A model generated the notes under the pieces. That model was given only the letters and a program-made list of their open reading frames with translations, was not told the DNA's origin and did not search any database. From DATGLW01 sp035293965 (GTDB lineage Bacteria > Actinomycetota > Acidimicrobiia > Acidimicrobiales > RAAP-2), in NCBI GenBank assembly GCA_035293965.1, contig DATGLW010000138.1, positions 1-64,000 on the forward strand: a stretch of DNA of 64,000 bases. The letters are read 5' to 3'. A program made the translations under genes and the position numbers. Positions 42,319 through 50,462 of the stretch are shown piece by piece; position 1 is the first letter of the stretch; every line of letters starts with the position of its first letter.

Positions 42319-43434
42319 GTGAACTTCGCCTTCACGGAGGAGCAGGAGGAGCTGCGCCGGAGCGTCCGCCGGTTCCTGCAGGAGAAGTCCCCGGAGGCCG
42401 AGGTGCGCCGGCTCATGGAGACCGAGGAGGGCTACGACCCCGCCGTGTGGTCCCAGATGGCCGACCAGCTCGGTCTGCAGTCGATCATCATCCCGGAGGC
42501 CTATGGCGGGTCCGGGTTCTCCTACGTCGAGCTCATGATCGTCCTCGAGGAGATGGGGGCCGCCCTGCTGTGCGCGCCCTACTTCTCCACCGTGGCGCTC
42601 GCCACCAACGCCATCTTGTGCTCGGGCGACGAGGCGGCGAAGAAGACCTTTCTGCCCGGGCTCGCGTCGGGCGAGACGATCGGCACGCTCGCCATCACCG
42701 AGGACAACGGGCGCTGGGACCTCGGCGGCGTCGAGCTTCGGGCCGAGCCCGCCGGCGAGGGGTGGGTGCTCGACGGCCACAAGATGTACGTGCTCGACGG
42801 CCATACGGCCGACCTCATCGTGGTCGTAGCCCGGTCCGCCCACGGGCTCAGCCTGTTCGCGGTCCGCGCGGGCGCGGAGGGGCTCGTGCGGACGCCGCTG
42901 TCCACGATGGACCAGACCCGCAAGCAGGCGCGCCTCGAGCTCAACCGCACGCCGGCCACGCTCATCGGGTCCGAGGGCGGGGCGGAGGAAGGGCTCCGCA
43001 AGACCCTGGACCTCGTGGCGGTGGCGCTGGCCGCCGAGCAGGTGGGCGGCGCGCAGCGCTGCCTCGACATGTCGGTCGAGTACGCCAAGCACCGCATCCA
43101 GTTCGGGCGGCCCATCGGCAGCTTCCAGGCCATCAAGCACAAGTGCGCCGACATGCTCCTCGAGGTGGAGTCCTCCAAGTCGGCGGCCTACTACGCAGGG
43201 TGGGCGGCGGCCGAGGACTCCGACGAGCTGCCCGTGGTGGCGAGCCTCGCCAAGTCGTACTGCTCGGAGGCCTACTTCCACGCGGCGGCCGAGAACATCC
43301 AGATCCATGGCGGCATCGGGTTCACCTGGGAGCACCCGGCGCACCTGTACTTCAAGCGGGCGAAGTCCTCGGAGCTGCTCTTCGGGGACCCGACGTACCA
43401 CCGCGAGCTGCTTGCCCAGCGGATCGGCATCTGA
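42319..43434 (+). CDS. Acyl-CoA dehydrogenase family protein
   Basis: A 371-residue flavoprotein: the N-terminal helical domain starts NFAFTEEQEELRRSVRRFL, the middle domain holds GTLAITEDNGRWDLGGV and the C-terminal domain has KHRIQFGRPIGSFQAIKHK and IHGGIGFTWEHPAHLYFKRAK. The C-terminal pattern is that of the FadE/steroid-type or pimeloyl-CoA-dehydrogenase subgroup, in which the usual Glu base is not at the common spot. The GTG is chosen for GGGGAAAGGGG about 6 bases upstream. An overlapping downstream hydrolase-fold gene suggests a coupled catabolic or lipid function. Confidence 0.9.
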   Translation: MNFAFTEEQEELRRSVRRFLQEKSPEAEVRRLMETEEGYDPAVWSQMADQLGLQSIIIPEAYGGSGFSYVELMIVLEEMGAALLCAPYFSTVALATNAILCSGDEAAKKTFLPGLASGETIGTLAITEDNGRWDLGGVELRAEPAGEGWVLDGHKMYVLDGHTADLIVVVARSAHGLSLFAVRAGAEGLVRTPLSTMDQTRKQARLELNRTPATLIGSEGGAEEGLRKTLDLVAVALAAEQVGGAQRCLDMSVEYAKHRIQFGRPIGSFQAIKHKCADMLLEVESSKSAAYYAGWAAAEDSDELPVVASLAKSYCSEAYFHAAAENIQIHGGIGFTWEHPAHLYFKRAKSSELLFGDPTYHRELLAQRIGI

Positions 43435-44189
43435 CCGGTCCCTGGAAGCTCCTCGACGGGCCCGCGGGGGTCCTGCGCACCTACGTCACCGCGACGGCGC
43501 CCGGGGTACGGGCCAACCGGGCCGTCGTGCTGTGCCACGAGCTTCCGCGTGACCCCGGCGCCGCCGAGGCCATCGACCGGACCTATCCGTGGCTCGCCGA
43601 CCGCCTGGCCCAGGAGTCCGGCTGGCGGGTGATCCTGCCCACGCTGCGCGGGGCTGGAGGGTCCGCGGGTGAGTTCTCGGCCTTGGGATGGCTGGCCGAC
43701 CTCCGTTTCCTGGTCGCACACGAGGCGCAGCAGGCGGTCCAGGTCTGCGCCGTCGGGTTCGGCCTCGGGGGAGCGCTGGCCCTCCGCCTGGCCGCCGACG
43801 AGGAGCGGGTGGTGGGCGTGGGGTCGCTCGGTGCGCCCGCTGACCTCGCCGCATGGGTGGGCGACGCCTCGGCCTTCCTGCAGCGCTGCCGCGACAGCGG
43901 CGTGGTCCGCTCGGCGGGCTTCCCGCCCGACCTGTCGTCGTGGGTCGACGAGCTGGTCGGGCTGGACCCGGTCCAGGCGGCGGGGTCCCTCGCCGGACGC
44001 CCCCTCCTCATCGTCCACGGCACCGACGACGCCGAGGTGCCGGCCCAGGCCGCCAGGGGGCTGGCCGAGGCTGCGGCCCGGTCGGGGTCGACCGTCGACC
44101 TGCGGGTCGTGCCGGGCGCCGGCCACTGGCTCCGCGCCGACCCCCGCGTCGTGGCCACGCTCATCGGGTGGCTCGAGCGGCACCAGTGA
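43431..44189 (+). CDS. Alpha/beta-hydrolase-fold protein without the serine nucleophile
   Basis: A 252-residue protein with strands and loops of the fold: NRAVVLCHELP near residue 35, VILPTLRGAGGSAG, the elbow AVGFGLGGALALRLA, the Asp region LIVHGTDDAEVPAQ and the His GAGHWLRADP. The nucleophile position of the GxSxG elbow is Gly (G111, codon ggc instead of agc), so hydrolysis is doubtful. The frame has no ATG, GTG or TTG before the first strand; CTG at 43431 overlaps the previous stop as CTGA, like other coupled starts in this window, and is the best guess. It could be a pseudo-enzyme or a newly decayed gene. Confidence 0.7.
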   Translation: MTGPWKLLDGPAGVLRTYVTATAPGVRANRAVVLCHELPRDPGAAEAIDRTYPWLADRLAQESGWRVILPTLRGAGGSAGEFSALGWLADLRFLVAHEAQQAVQVCAVGFGLGGALALRLAADEERVVGVGSLGAPADLAAWVGDASAFLQRCRDSGVVRSAGFPPDLSSWVDELVGLDPVQAAGSLAGRPLLIVHGTDDAEVPAQAARGLAEAAARSGSTVDLRVVPGAGHWLRADPRVVATLIGWLERHQ

Positions 44190-44267
44190 AGGGCGCGCCA
44201 ACGGAGGGCGCGCCAACGAAGGAAACGGGAAGGAACGAAGGAACGGGAGAGCAAGGGCCCCCGGTGG

Positions 44268-44948
44268 TCAGGGCTCGGCGCCAAGCCGGCACGCCCTGGC
44301 GATGGCGGACCTGAGTGCCGCCGCGGCGGCCCGGGGGTCCCGCGCGCCGGTGAGGTGCCGGACGACCACGAAGTGGCGAGCGCCCGCTGCCCACAAGTGC
44401 GGGATGGCCTCAGGTGTGACGCCCCCGGTCACGAACACGGGCACCCGCGCGCGAGCGACGGCCAGGCGCAGGTAGCCGAGCCCGGTGGGGGAACGGTCAG
44501 GGTGGGTGGCCGTCCGCACCACCGGACCGGCCGACACGTAGTCGACCGGCTCGCCGCCCGCCGCCTCGAGCTGTGCCGGCGCGTGCGTGGAGAGCCCGAC
44601 GACTGCCTCGTCACCGAGGATACGGCGGGCCACCGAGGGCGGCACATCGTCCTGGCCGACGTGGACCCCGTCCGCGCCAGCGGCCAAGGCCAGGTCGGGT
44701 CGGTCGTTGACGATGAAGGGGACCCCGCGCGCTGCGCACACCTCGGCGACGAGCCGGGCTCGCGCCAGGAGGGGCCTCGCCTCGAGCCCCTTCTCTCGCA
44801 GCTGCACGACGTCGACCCCGCCGTCGATGCACGCTTCGACGAAGGCGGCGAGGTCGGGGCGGTCGGGGGTGCACAGGTACAGGCGACGCTCGGCGAACCG
44901 CCAGCGGCGTCCGGGGCGGGGCTTCTCCTCGGCCAGGTCCTCGATCAC
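44268..44948 (-). CDS. thiE: Thiamine-phosphate synthase
   Basis: Joins the pyrimidine and thiazole phosphate moieties to thiamine phosphate. TIM-barrel motifs: DVVQLREKGLEARPLL near residue 55, FIVNDRPDLALAAGADGVHV followed by GQDDVP, VGLSTHAPAQLEAA, SAGPVVRTATHPDRSPTG and VFVTGGVTPEAIPHL. It has 226 residues, with a basic extension of about 25. The GTG overlaps the stop of the preceding HhH-GPD gene (GTGA), an unusual pairing for thiE. No other thiamine gene is nearby and no TPP riboswitch was seen. Confidence 0.93.
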   Translation of the reverse strand: MIEDLAEEKPRPGRRWRFAERRLYLCTPDRPDLAAFVEACIDGGVDVVQLREKGLEARPLLARARLVAEVCAARGVPFIVNDRPDLALAAGADGVHVGQDDVPPSVARRILGDEAVVGLSTHAPAQLEAAGGEPVDYVSAGPVVRTATHPDRSPTGLGYLRLAVARARVPVFVTGGVTPEAIPHLWAAGARHFVVVRHLTGARDPRAAAAALRSAIARACRLGAEP

Positions 44949-45586
44949 ACGGGCGATCGGTTGCCGCCGCGGCGAGCTGCACCCGCCATCGAGGCCCGGG
45001 GACCTTGCGCGCCCTGCCCGCCTGCCTTCATCCGTTGCTTGTAGGCGCGCACGAGCGCCAGGCTGTCGGCGTCGACGATGTCGGCCACCGAGCGGTGGCT
45101 GCCCGGCTCGCCGTAGGGGTGCGACACCTTCTCCCATCCCGCAGCCCTCACGCCGAGCTGCTTGCCGAGCAGCGCCACGAAGATTCGCGCCTTCTGGTCG
45201 CCGAAGCCCGGCAGCGCGCGCACGCGCGCGAGGAGGTCCTTGCCGTCGCGGGCGCCCGCCCACACCGCTGCCGCGTCGCCGCCGTAGTCCTCGGTGACGA
45301 CCCGGCACAGCTCGTGCACCCGGGCCGCCATCGACCCGGGGAAGCGATGCAGTGCGGGCTTTGCCGCGAACGCTGCCGCCAGGTCGGCGGGGTCCATCGC
45401 CGCCAGCCGGGGCGCCTCCAGCGGGATGCCGAGGCGTTCGACGAGGCGGGCCGGAGCGGCGAAAGCCCGCTCGAGGGGGACCTGCTGGTCGAGCACCATG
45501 CCGATCAACAGCGCCAGCGGGTTCTCGCTGAGGAGGCGGTCGGCCTCGGGGTCCTGCGCCAAGTGCAATGCAGCCACGACGGGCAC
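44945..45586 (-). CDS. HhH-GPD-type base-excision DNA repair protein
   Basis: A 213-residue protein of the helix-hairpin-helix DNA glycosylase superfamily (I recall an actinobacterial family of this type). It starts LHLAQDPEADRLLSENPLAL and LLIGMVLDQQVPLERAFAAP, has the hairpin VRALPGFGDQKARIFVALLG and lacks the Fe-S cysteines of MutY/Nth; only one Cys is present. The C-terminus is a Lys/Ala/Gly-rich tail. The lesion recognised is unknown. The GTG start is chosen as closest to the conserved N-terminus. Translationally coupled to thiE. Confidence 0.82.
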   Translation of the reverse strand: MPVVAALHLAQDPEADRLLSENPLALLIGMVLDQQVPLERAFAAPARLVERLGIPLEAPRLAAMDPADLAAAFAAKPALHRFPGSMAARVHELCRVVTEDYGGDAAAVWAGARDGKDLLARVRALPGFGDQKARIFVALLGKQLGVRAAGWEKVSHPYGEPGSHRSVADIVDADSLALVRAYKQRMKAGGQGAQGPRASMAGAARRGGNRSPV

Positions 45587-45726
45587 GTTACCGCCGGACG
45601 AGCCCCGCCACGGCGGTGCCGGATGACCTCCCCGGGACGAGCGCGGGCACACCCGTCACGGACGAGCCCCGCCACGGTGGCGCCGGATCTCGAGCCGCGC
45701 CCCGTGCGGGCGGGCAGAATCGCTGC

Positions 45727-46179
45727 GTGCACGTACCGGCCAGGGTCGACTACGGCCTGCGCGCCCTGCTCACCCTTGCCGCTGGCGAGGTCCCCCAGAC
45801 GGCCGACGCCCTTGCTGCCAGCCAGGGGCTCCCGCCGAGGTTCCTCGGCGTGATCATGGCCGACCTCCGTCGGGCAGGCGTGGTGACGAGCCAGCGCGGC
45901 GCCGAGGGCGGCTACCGGCTGGCCCGGCCGGCGGCCGAGATCAGCCTGGCCTCGGTGATCCGGGTGCTCGACGGGCCCCTGGCCGAAGTGCGGGGCGTCC
46001 GCCCGGAACATGCCCGCTACGAGGGCCCGGCTGCGCACCTCCAGGAGGTCTGGGTGGCCGTCCGGGCCAGCCTGCGCACGGTGCTCGAGAACGTCACCCT
46101 GGCCGACGTGGTGGCGGGGCGCCTGCCCGAGGCGGTCGCCGAGCTGGCAGCCGACCCGGCGGCATGGGCCTCCCGCTGA
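45727..46179 (+). CDS. Rrf2-family transcription regulator without Fe-S cysteines
   Basis: A 150-residue winged-helix regulator beginning VPARVDYGLRALLTLA, with the wing QRGAEGGYRLARPAAEISLASVIRVLDG typical of Rrf2. IscR, NsrR and RirA bind a cluster through three cysteines in the region after VLDG; here that region (about 95-115) has none, and the protein as called has no Cys. It may sense something else (compare CymR) or act constitutively. The GTG has CAGAAT 6 bases upstream. A candidate regulator of sufB. Confidence 0.85.
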   Translation: MHVPARVDYGLRALLTLAAGEVPQTADALAASQGLPPRFLGVIMADLRRAGVVTSQRGAEGGYRLARPAAEISLASVIRVLDGPLAEVRGVRPEHARYEGPAAHLQEVWVAVRASLRTVLENVTLADVVAGRLPEAVAELAADPAAWASR

Positions 46180-46265
46180 GGCTCGACCGGCCCGCGGGCC
46201 GGTCGAGGGAAGGTGGACCGGCGCCCGGGAGGTCCCGGGCCGGGGCTCGAGCCCTCGGGATGGCC

Positions 46266-46363
46266 GGAAGGGCCGGCGGAGTGCCGGCGAAGGGCCCATG
46301 GAGTGCCGGCGAAGGGCCGGTGGAGTGCCGGCGGAGTGCGGGCGAAGGGCCGGCGAAGGGCCT
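46266..46363. repeat. 22-base tandem repeat between the Rrf2 and aceE genes
   Basis: Three near-perfect copies of a 22-base unit (cgaagggccggtggagtgcc plus gg) followed by shortened partial copies. It lies in the gap between two convergent genes. Confidence 0.93.
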
Positions 46364-46388
46364 CGCTTGGCTGACGGGTCAGGCCCGT

Positions 46389-49103
46389 TCAGGCGCCGAA
46401 GGGCTCGACGACGTCGGGGTCGATGTCGAAACGGCGGATGGCGGTCGTCACCTCGTCGACGTCTGCCAGCCCCCGGCGGGCCAGCTCGGCGAGCACCGCG
46501 ACCACCACGTGCCCGGCGTCGATCTCGAAGTGCCGGCGCAGCGCCGCCCGGGCGTCGGAGCGGCCGAACCCGTCGGTGCCGAGCGACGTGAACGGACGGG
46601 CGACCCAGCGCGCCACCTGGTCGGGCACGGCTCGCAGGTAGTCGGTGACCGCCACGACCGGCCCCGGCCCCTCCCCCAGGGCGGTGGTGACGTAGGGCAC
46701 GCGGGGAGGCTCCCCGGGGTGGAGGCGGTTCCATCGCTCGACGGAGAAGGCCTGGCGGCGCAGCTCGACCCACGAGGTGACCGACCAGGCGTCGGCCGAC
46801 ACCCCCCAGCCTTCGGCCAGCAGCTGGCGGGCCTCCATCGCCGCCTGCCACAGCGGCCCGGAGAAGCAGATGCTGGCCTGGCGGCCGCCGCTCTCGGGCG
46901 GACCGGCGAAGCGGTAGAGGCCCCGGACGATGCCCTCGCGCACCGCATCGCCCTCGGCCCCCTCGGGCAGGGGCGGCATCCGGTAGTTCTCGTTGTAGAG
47001 CGTCAGGTACCAGAACCGGTCCTCGGGGTTGGGCCCGAGCATGCGGTTGATGGCGTCCTCGACGATCACCGCCACCTCGTAGGCGAAGGCGGCGTCGTAG
47101 ACCATGGCGGCCGGGTTGACCGATGCCAGCAGTGGCGAGTGCCCGTCGTCGTGCTGGAGCCCCTCGCCCTGCAGCGTGGTGCGCCCCGCCGTGCAGCCGG
47201 CCAGGATGCCCCGCCCGCGGATGTCGCCGAGGGCCCAGGTGAGGTCGCCCACCCGCTGGAACCCGAACATCGAGTAGAAGAGGTAGACGGGCAGCATGGG
47301 CCGCCCCCACGTCGCGTAGGAGGTGGCCAAGGCGGTGAAGGAGGCCATCGCCCCGGCCTCGGTGATGCCCTCCTCGAGGAGCTGGCCGGAGCTGCTCTCG
47401 GCGTAGTTGAGGGGCAGGTCGGCGTCGACGGACACGTAGCGCTGGCCCTGGGGCGAGAAGATCTTGGCCTCGGCGATGATGGCCTCGAGGCCGAAGGTGC
47501 GCGCCTCGTCGGGCACGATGGGCGCCACGAGGGGCCCGATGGTCGGGTCGCGCACCAGGTTGCGCAGCAGGCGGGCGAAGGCCATGGTGGTGGAGGCCGC
47601 CTGGGTGCCCGAGCCCGCCGTCAGGTCGGCGAACACCTTCGGGTCCGGGAGCTGCGGCGGTGCCTTGCGGACCACCCGCGACGGCACCGGGCCTGCCAGC
47701 ATGGCCCGGCGGGCCATCAGGTACTCGTGGGCTTCGGAGCCCTCCGGGGGACGGTAGTAGGGGGGCAGGTCCGCCTCGAGGGCCGCGTCGGGGATCTCGT
47801 CGGTCAGGTGCAGCCGGTCGCGCAGGGCCATCAGCTGGGCCCTGGTCATCTTCTTGATCTGGTGGGTGGAGTTGCGGGCCTCGATCTCGGGGCCGAGCGT
47901 CCAGCCCTTGATGGTCTTGGCCAGGATGACCGTCGGCGCACCCCGTTGCTCGGTCGCGAGCTTGTAGGCCGCGTACAGCTTGCGGTAGTCGTGCCCGCCG
48001 CGTGGCAGCGAGCGGAGCTCGTCGTCGCTCAGGTGCTCGACCATCCGGCGCAGCCGAGGGTCGGGCCCGAAGAAGTGCTCGCGGATGTAGGCGCCACCTT
48101 CGACGGCGTACTTCTGGAACTCGCCGTCGACGGTGGTGTTCATCTTGTCGAGGAGCACGCCGTCGACGTCGCGGGCGAGCAGCTCGTCCCATCGGGAGCC
48201 CCAGATGACCTTGATGACGTTCCACCCGGCGCCCCGGAAGACCGCCTCGAGCTCCTGGATGATCTTGCCGTTGCCCCGCACCGGCCCGTCGAGGCGCTGG
48301 AGGTTGCAGTTGACCACGAAGATCAGGTTGTCGAGGTGCTCGCGGCCGGCCACGCCCAGGGCCCCGATGGACTCGGGCTCGTCCATCTCGCCGTCGCCGA
48401 GGAAGCACCACACGCGGCTGCGGCTGGTGTCCACCAGGCGCCGCAGGTGCAGGTACCGGTTGATGTGGGCCTGGTAGATGGCGCTGATCGGCCCGAGGCC
48501 CATCGACACGGTCGGGTACTCCCAGAAGTCCGGCAACGAGCGCGGATGGGGGTAGCTGGGCAGGCCATGCCCGCCGATCTCGTGGCGGAAGTTGTCGAGC
48601 TGCTCCTCGGTGAGGCGGCCCTCCACGTAGGCCCGGGCGTAGATGCCCGGGGAGGCGTGGCCCTGGATGAAGACCTGGTCACCGGGGCCGCCGTCGCTCT
48701 TGCCGCGGAAGAAGTGGTTGAAGCCCACCTCGTAGAGGGACGCCGAGCTGGCGTAGGTCGACAGGTGGCCGCCGATGCCGTCGGTGCGGGCGTTGGCCCG
48801 GGTGACCATGACCGCCGCGTTCCACCGGATGTAGGCGCGAATCCTGCGCTCGAGGTGCTCGTCACCGGGGAACCAGGGCTCGTCGCCAGCCGGGATGGTG
48901 TTGACGTAGGGGGTGGACACGGTGGCCGGGAAGTCGACCTGGAGGGTCCTGGCCCGCTCGAGCAGCTTCATGAGCAGGAACCGCGCTCGAGGGCGGCCGT
49001 GCACGCCCACGACCTGGTCGAAGGAGTCGAGCCATTCCGCCGTTTCGGTCGGGTCGATGTCCGGTACCTGGTGCGAGATCCCGTCGAAGAGCACGACCTC
49101 CAT
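46389..49103 (-). CDS. aceE: Pyruvate dehydrogenase E1 component (homodimeric)
   Basis: Thiamine-diphosphate enzyme decarboxylating pyruvate and passing the acetyl group to the lipoyl E2, 904 residues, as expected of AceE. TPP-binding motif: FLGDGEMDEPESIGALG with NLIFVVNCNLQRLDGPVRG. Other motifs are HQVPDIDPTETAEWLDS at the N-terminus, GGHLSTYASSASLYEVGFNH, and the C-terminal TDGFGRSDARAALRRHFEID. The ATG is set at the conserved MEVVLFDG; the start codons of aceE and rnhA face each other within a CATG. Lpd and E2 lie 2.5 kb away on the other strand. Confidence 0.96.
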   Translation of the reverse strand: MEVVLFDGISHQVPDIDPTETAEWLDSFDQVVGVHGRPRARFLLMKLLERARTLQVDFPATVSTPYVNTIPAGDEPWFPGDEHLERRIRAYIRWNAAVMVTRANARTDGIGGHLSTYASSASLYEVGFNHFFRGKSDGGPGDQVFIQGHASPGIYARAYVEGRLTEEQLDNFRHEIGGHGLPSYPHPRSLPDFWEYPTVSMGLGPISAIYQAHINRYLHLRRLVDTSRSRVWCFLGDGEMDEPESIGALGVAGREHLDNLIFVVNCNLQRLDGPVRGNGKIIQELEAVFRGAGWNVIKVIWGSRWDELLARDVDGVLLDKMNTTVDGEFQKYAVEGGAYIREHFFGPDPRLRRMVEHLSDDELRSLPRGGHDYRKLYAAYKLATEQRGAPTVILAKTIKGWTLGPEIEARNSTHQIKKMTRAQLMALRDRLHLTDEIPDAALEADLPPYYRPPEGSEAHEYLMARRAMLAGPVPSRVVRKAPPQLPDPKVFADLTAGSGTQAASTTMAFARLLRNLVRDPTIGPLVAPIVPDEARTFGLEAIIAEAKIFSPQGQRYVSVDADLPLNYAESSSGQLLEEGITEAGAMASFTALATSYATWGRPMLPVYLFYSMFGFQRVGDLTWALGDIRGRGILAGCTAGRTTLQGEGLQHDDGHSPLLASVNPAAMVYDAAFAYEVAVIVEDAINRMLGPNPEDRFWYLTLYNENYRMPPLPEGAEGDAVREGIVRGLYRFAGPPESGGRQASICFSGPLWQAAMEARQLLAEGWGVSADAWSVTSWVELRRQAFSVERWNRLHPGEPPRVPYVTTALGEGPGPVVAVTDYLRAVPDQVARWVARPFTSLGTDGFGRSDARAALRRHFEIDAGHVVVAVLAELARRGLADVDEVTTAIRRFDIDPDVVEPFGA

Positions 49104-49128
49104 GCTGGCACGTAGTACAGATGCCCAT

Positions 49129-49611
49129 GTGCGCGCCGGGCCTGCCTTCACCGTCGTCTACACGGACGGGGCCTGCCTGGGGAACCCAGGGCCCGGCGGG
49201 TGGGCGTGGGCGGTCCCCGGGGGGGCCTACGCCAGCGGCGCCGCCGCGCACACGACCAACCAGCGCATGGAGATGACCGCGGTGCTCGAGGCCCTCCGCG
49301 TCCTGCTCGCCGCCGACCCGCCGCCGGCGGGGATCGAGGTCGCCAGCGACTCGGCCTACGTCGTCAACTGCTTCCGCCAGGAGTGGTGGAAGGGCTGGGA
49401 GCGCCGGGGGTGGCGCAACGTCGCCGGCAAGGCGGTGGCCAACCGCGACCTGTGGGAGCCGCTGCTGGCCTTGGCGCTCGACCCGGCCCGACCCGTCGCC
49501 TTCCGCTGGGTGAAGGGCCACTCGGGGGACCGGTGGAACGACTTCGTGGACCGCCTGGCGGTCGAGGCGGCCTCGATCGGCCGCGGGACCTCGGGGACCT
49601 CGGGGACCTGA
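49129..49611 (+). CDS. rnhA: Ribonuclease HI
   Basis: Cleaves RNA in RNA-DNA hybrids, 160 residues from the GTG chosen. The catalytic D-E-D-D set is complete: VYTDGACLGNPGPGGW, NQRMEMTAVLEAL, ASDSAYVVNCF and the last Asp in GDRWNDFVDRLA, with WVKGHSGD as the handle-His region. An ATG 27 bases upstream is an alternative, but it abuts the aceE start. The last residues (GTSGTSGT) come from a 9-base tandem repeat that also copies the stop codon. Confidence 0.93.
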   Translation: MRAGPAFTVVYTDGACLGNPGPGGWAWAVPGGAYASGAAAHTTNQRMEMTAVLEALRVLLAADPPPAGIEVASDSAYVVNCFRQEWWKGWERRGWRNVAGKAVANRDLWEPLLALALDPARPVAFRWVKGHSGDRWNDFVDRLAVEAASIGRGTSGTSGT

Positions 49612-49622
49612 CGGGGACCTGA
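49585..49622. repeat. 9-base tandem repeat across the rnhA stop
   Basis: Four units of cggggacct (the first one shorter); the third is followed by the real stop (cctga) and the fourth repeats cctga beyond it. Confidence 0.95.
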
Positions 49623-49658
49623 GGTGCTCGGGCCCCGGGGATGTCGGCCACCTGGCGG

Positions 49659-49664
49659 TACGAT
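49659..49664 (+). promoter_or_regulatory. -10-like TACGAT box, leaderless promoter
   Basis: TACGAT ends 8 bases before the ATG of the SDR gene. Confidence 0.55.
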
Positions 49665-49672
49665 CCCCCTCC

Positions 49673-50434
49673 ATGGATCTCGAGGGAGTCTCTGCCATGG
49701 TCACGGGGGGCGCGTCGGGGCTCGGTGCGGCCACCGTGCGCGCCCTGGCCGCCGAGGGAGCGTGCGTCACCGTGTTCGACCTCAACGAGAAGGGTGCCGA
49801 GGAGACGGCAGCCGCCGTCGGGGGTCGCGCCGTCGCAGGCGACGTCACGGTGCCCGAGGACTGCCAGCGCGCGGTCGACGACGCCGCGGCCGCCGGTCCG
49901 TTGCGGGTCGTCGTCAACTGTGCCGGCATGGCGACCGCCGGCCGGGTCATCGACCGCGACGGGTCGCCCCACGACCTGGCCGCCTTCGAGCGGGTCCAAC
50001 GCGTGAACGTCGTGGGCACGTTCAACGTCATGACGCGCGCGGCAGCCGCGATGGCCCGCACCGATCCGGTCGAGGACGGCGAGCGAGGCGTGATCATCAA
50101 CACGGCCTCGGTGGCGGCCTTCGACGGCCAGATCGGCCAGCTCGCCTACTCGGCGTCCAAGGGGGCGATCGTCGCCATGACGCTGCCGGCGGCCCGCGAC
50201 CTCTCGGTGGTCGGGATCCGCGTGCTGGCCATCGCCCCGGGCATCTTCGACACGCCCCTCGTCGGGTTCCTCAGCGAGGCGCAGCGCCAGGCGCTGGCCG
50301 AGTCCACCCTGTTCCCCAAGCGCCTCGGCCAGCCCGTCGACTTCGGTCGCCTGGCCGTGGCCATGGCCCGCAACAGCTACCTGAACGCCGAGGTGGTGCG
50401 CCTCGACGGCGGCATCAGGATGCCGCCGCGGTGA
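49673..50434 (+). CDS. Short-chain dehydrogenase, 3-hydroxyacyl-CoA dehydrogenase type 2-like
   Basis: A 253-residue classical SDR. NAD binding: MVTGGASGLGAATVRAL and the acidic FDLNEKG (D, hence NAD preference), NCAGMATAGRV, then the catalytic Ser in NTASVAAFDG and YSASKGAIVAMT (Tyr/Lys). DLSVVGIRVLAIAPGIFDTP and the C-terminal AEVVRLDGGIRMPPR match the HSD17B10/FabG-like type that oxidises 3-hydroxyacyl-CoA, fitting the acyl-CoA dehydrogenases elsewhere in the window. The exact substrate is not shown. The start is supported by TACGAT 8 bases upstream. Confidence 0.88.
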   Translation: MDLEGVSAMVTGGASGLGAATVRALAAEGACVTVFDLNEKGAEETAAAVGGRAVAGDVTVPEDCQRAVDDAAAAGPLRVVVNCAGMATAGRVIDRDGSPHDLAAFERVQRVNVVGTFNVMTRAAAAMARTDPVEDGERGVIINTASVAAFDGQIGQLAYSASKGAIVAMTLPAARDLSVVGIRVLAIAPGIFDTPLVGFLSEAQRQALAESTLFPKRLGQPVDFGRLAVAMARNSYLNAEVVRLDGGIRMPPR

Positions 50435-50462
50435 GGCCGCGCCGCCCCGCCCGCTCGCCGCG

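Noticed and set aside
44190..44267. Small gene between the hydrolase-fold gene and thiE
   Set aside because: The 78 bases are a purine-rich partial repeat (agggcgcgccaacg twice) with no start, stop or motif support.
46389..48411. Very long antisense and out-of-frame open frames over aceE
   Set aside because: Third-position GC bias keeps alternative frames open in such genes; no motif or independent start signal was found.
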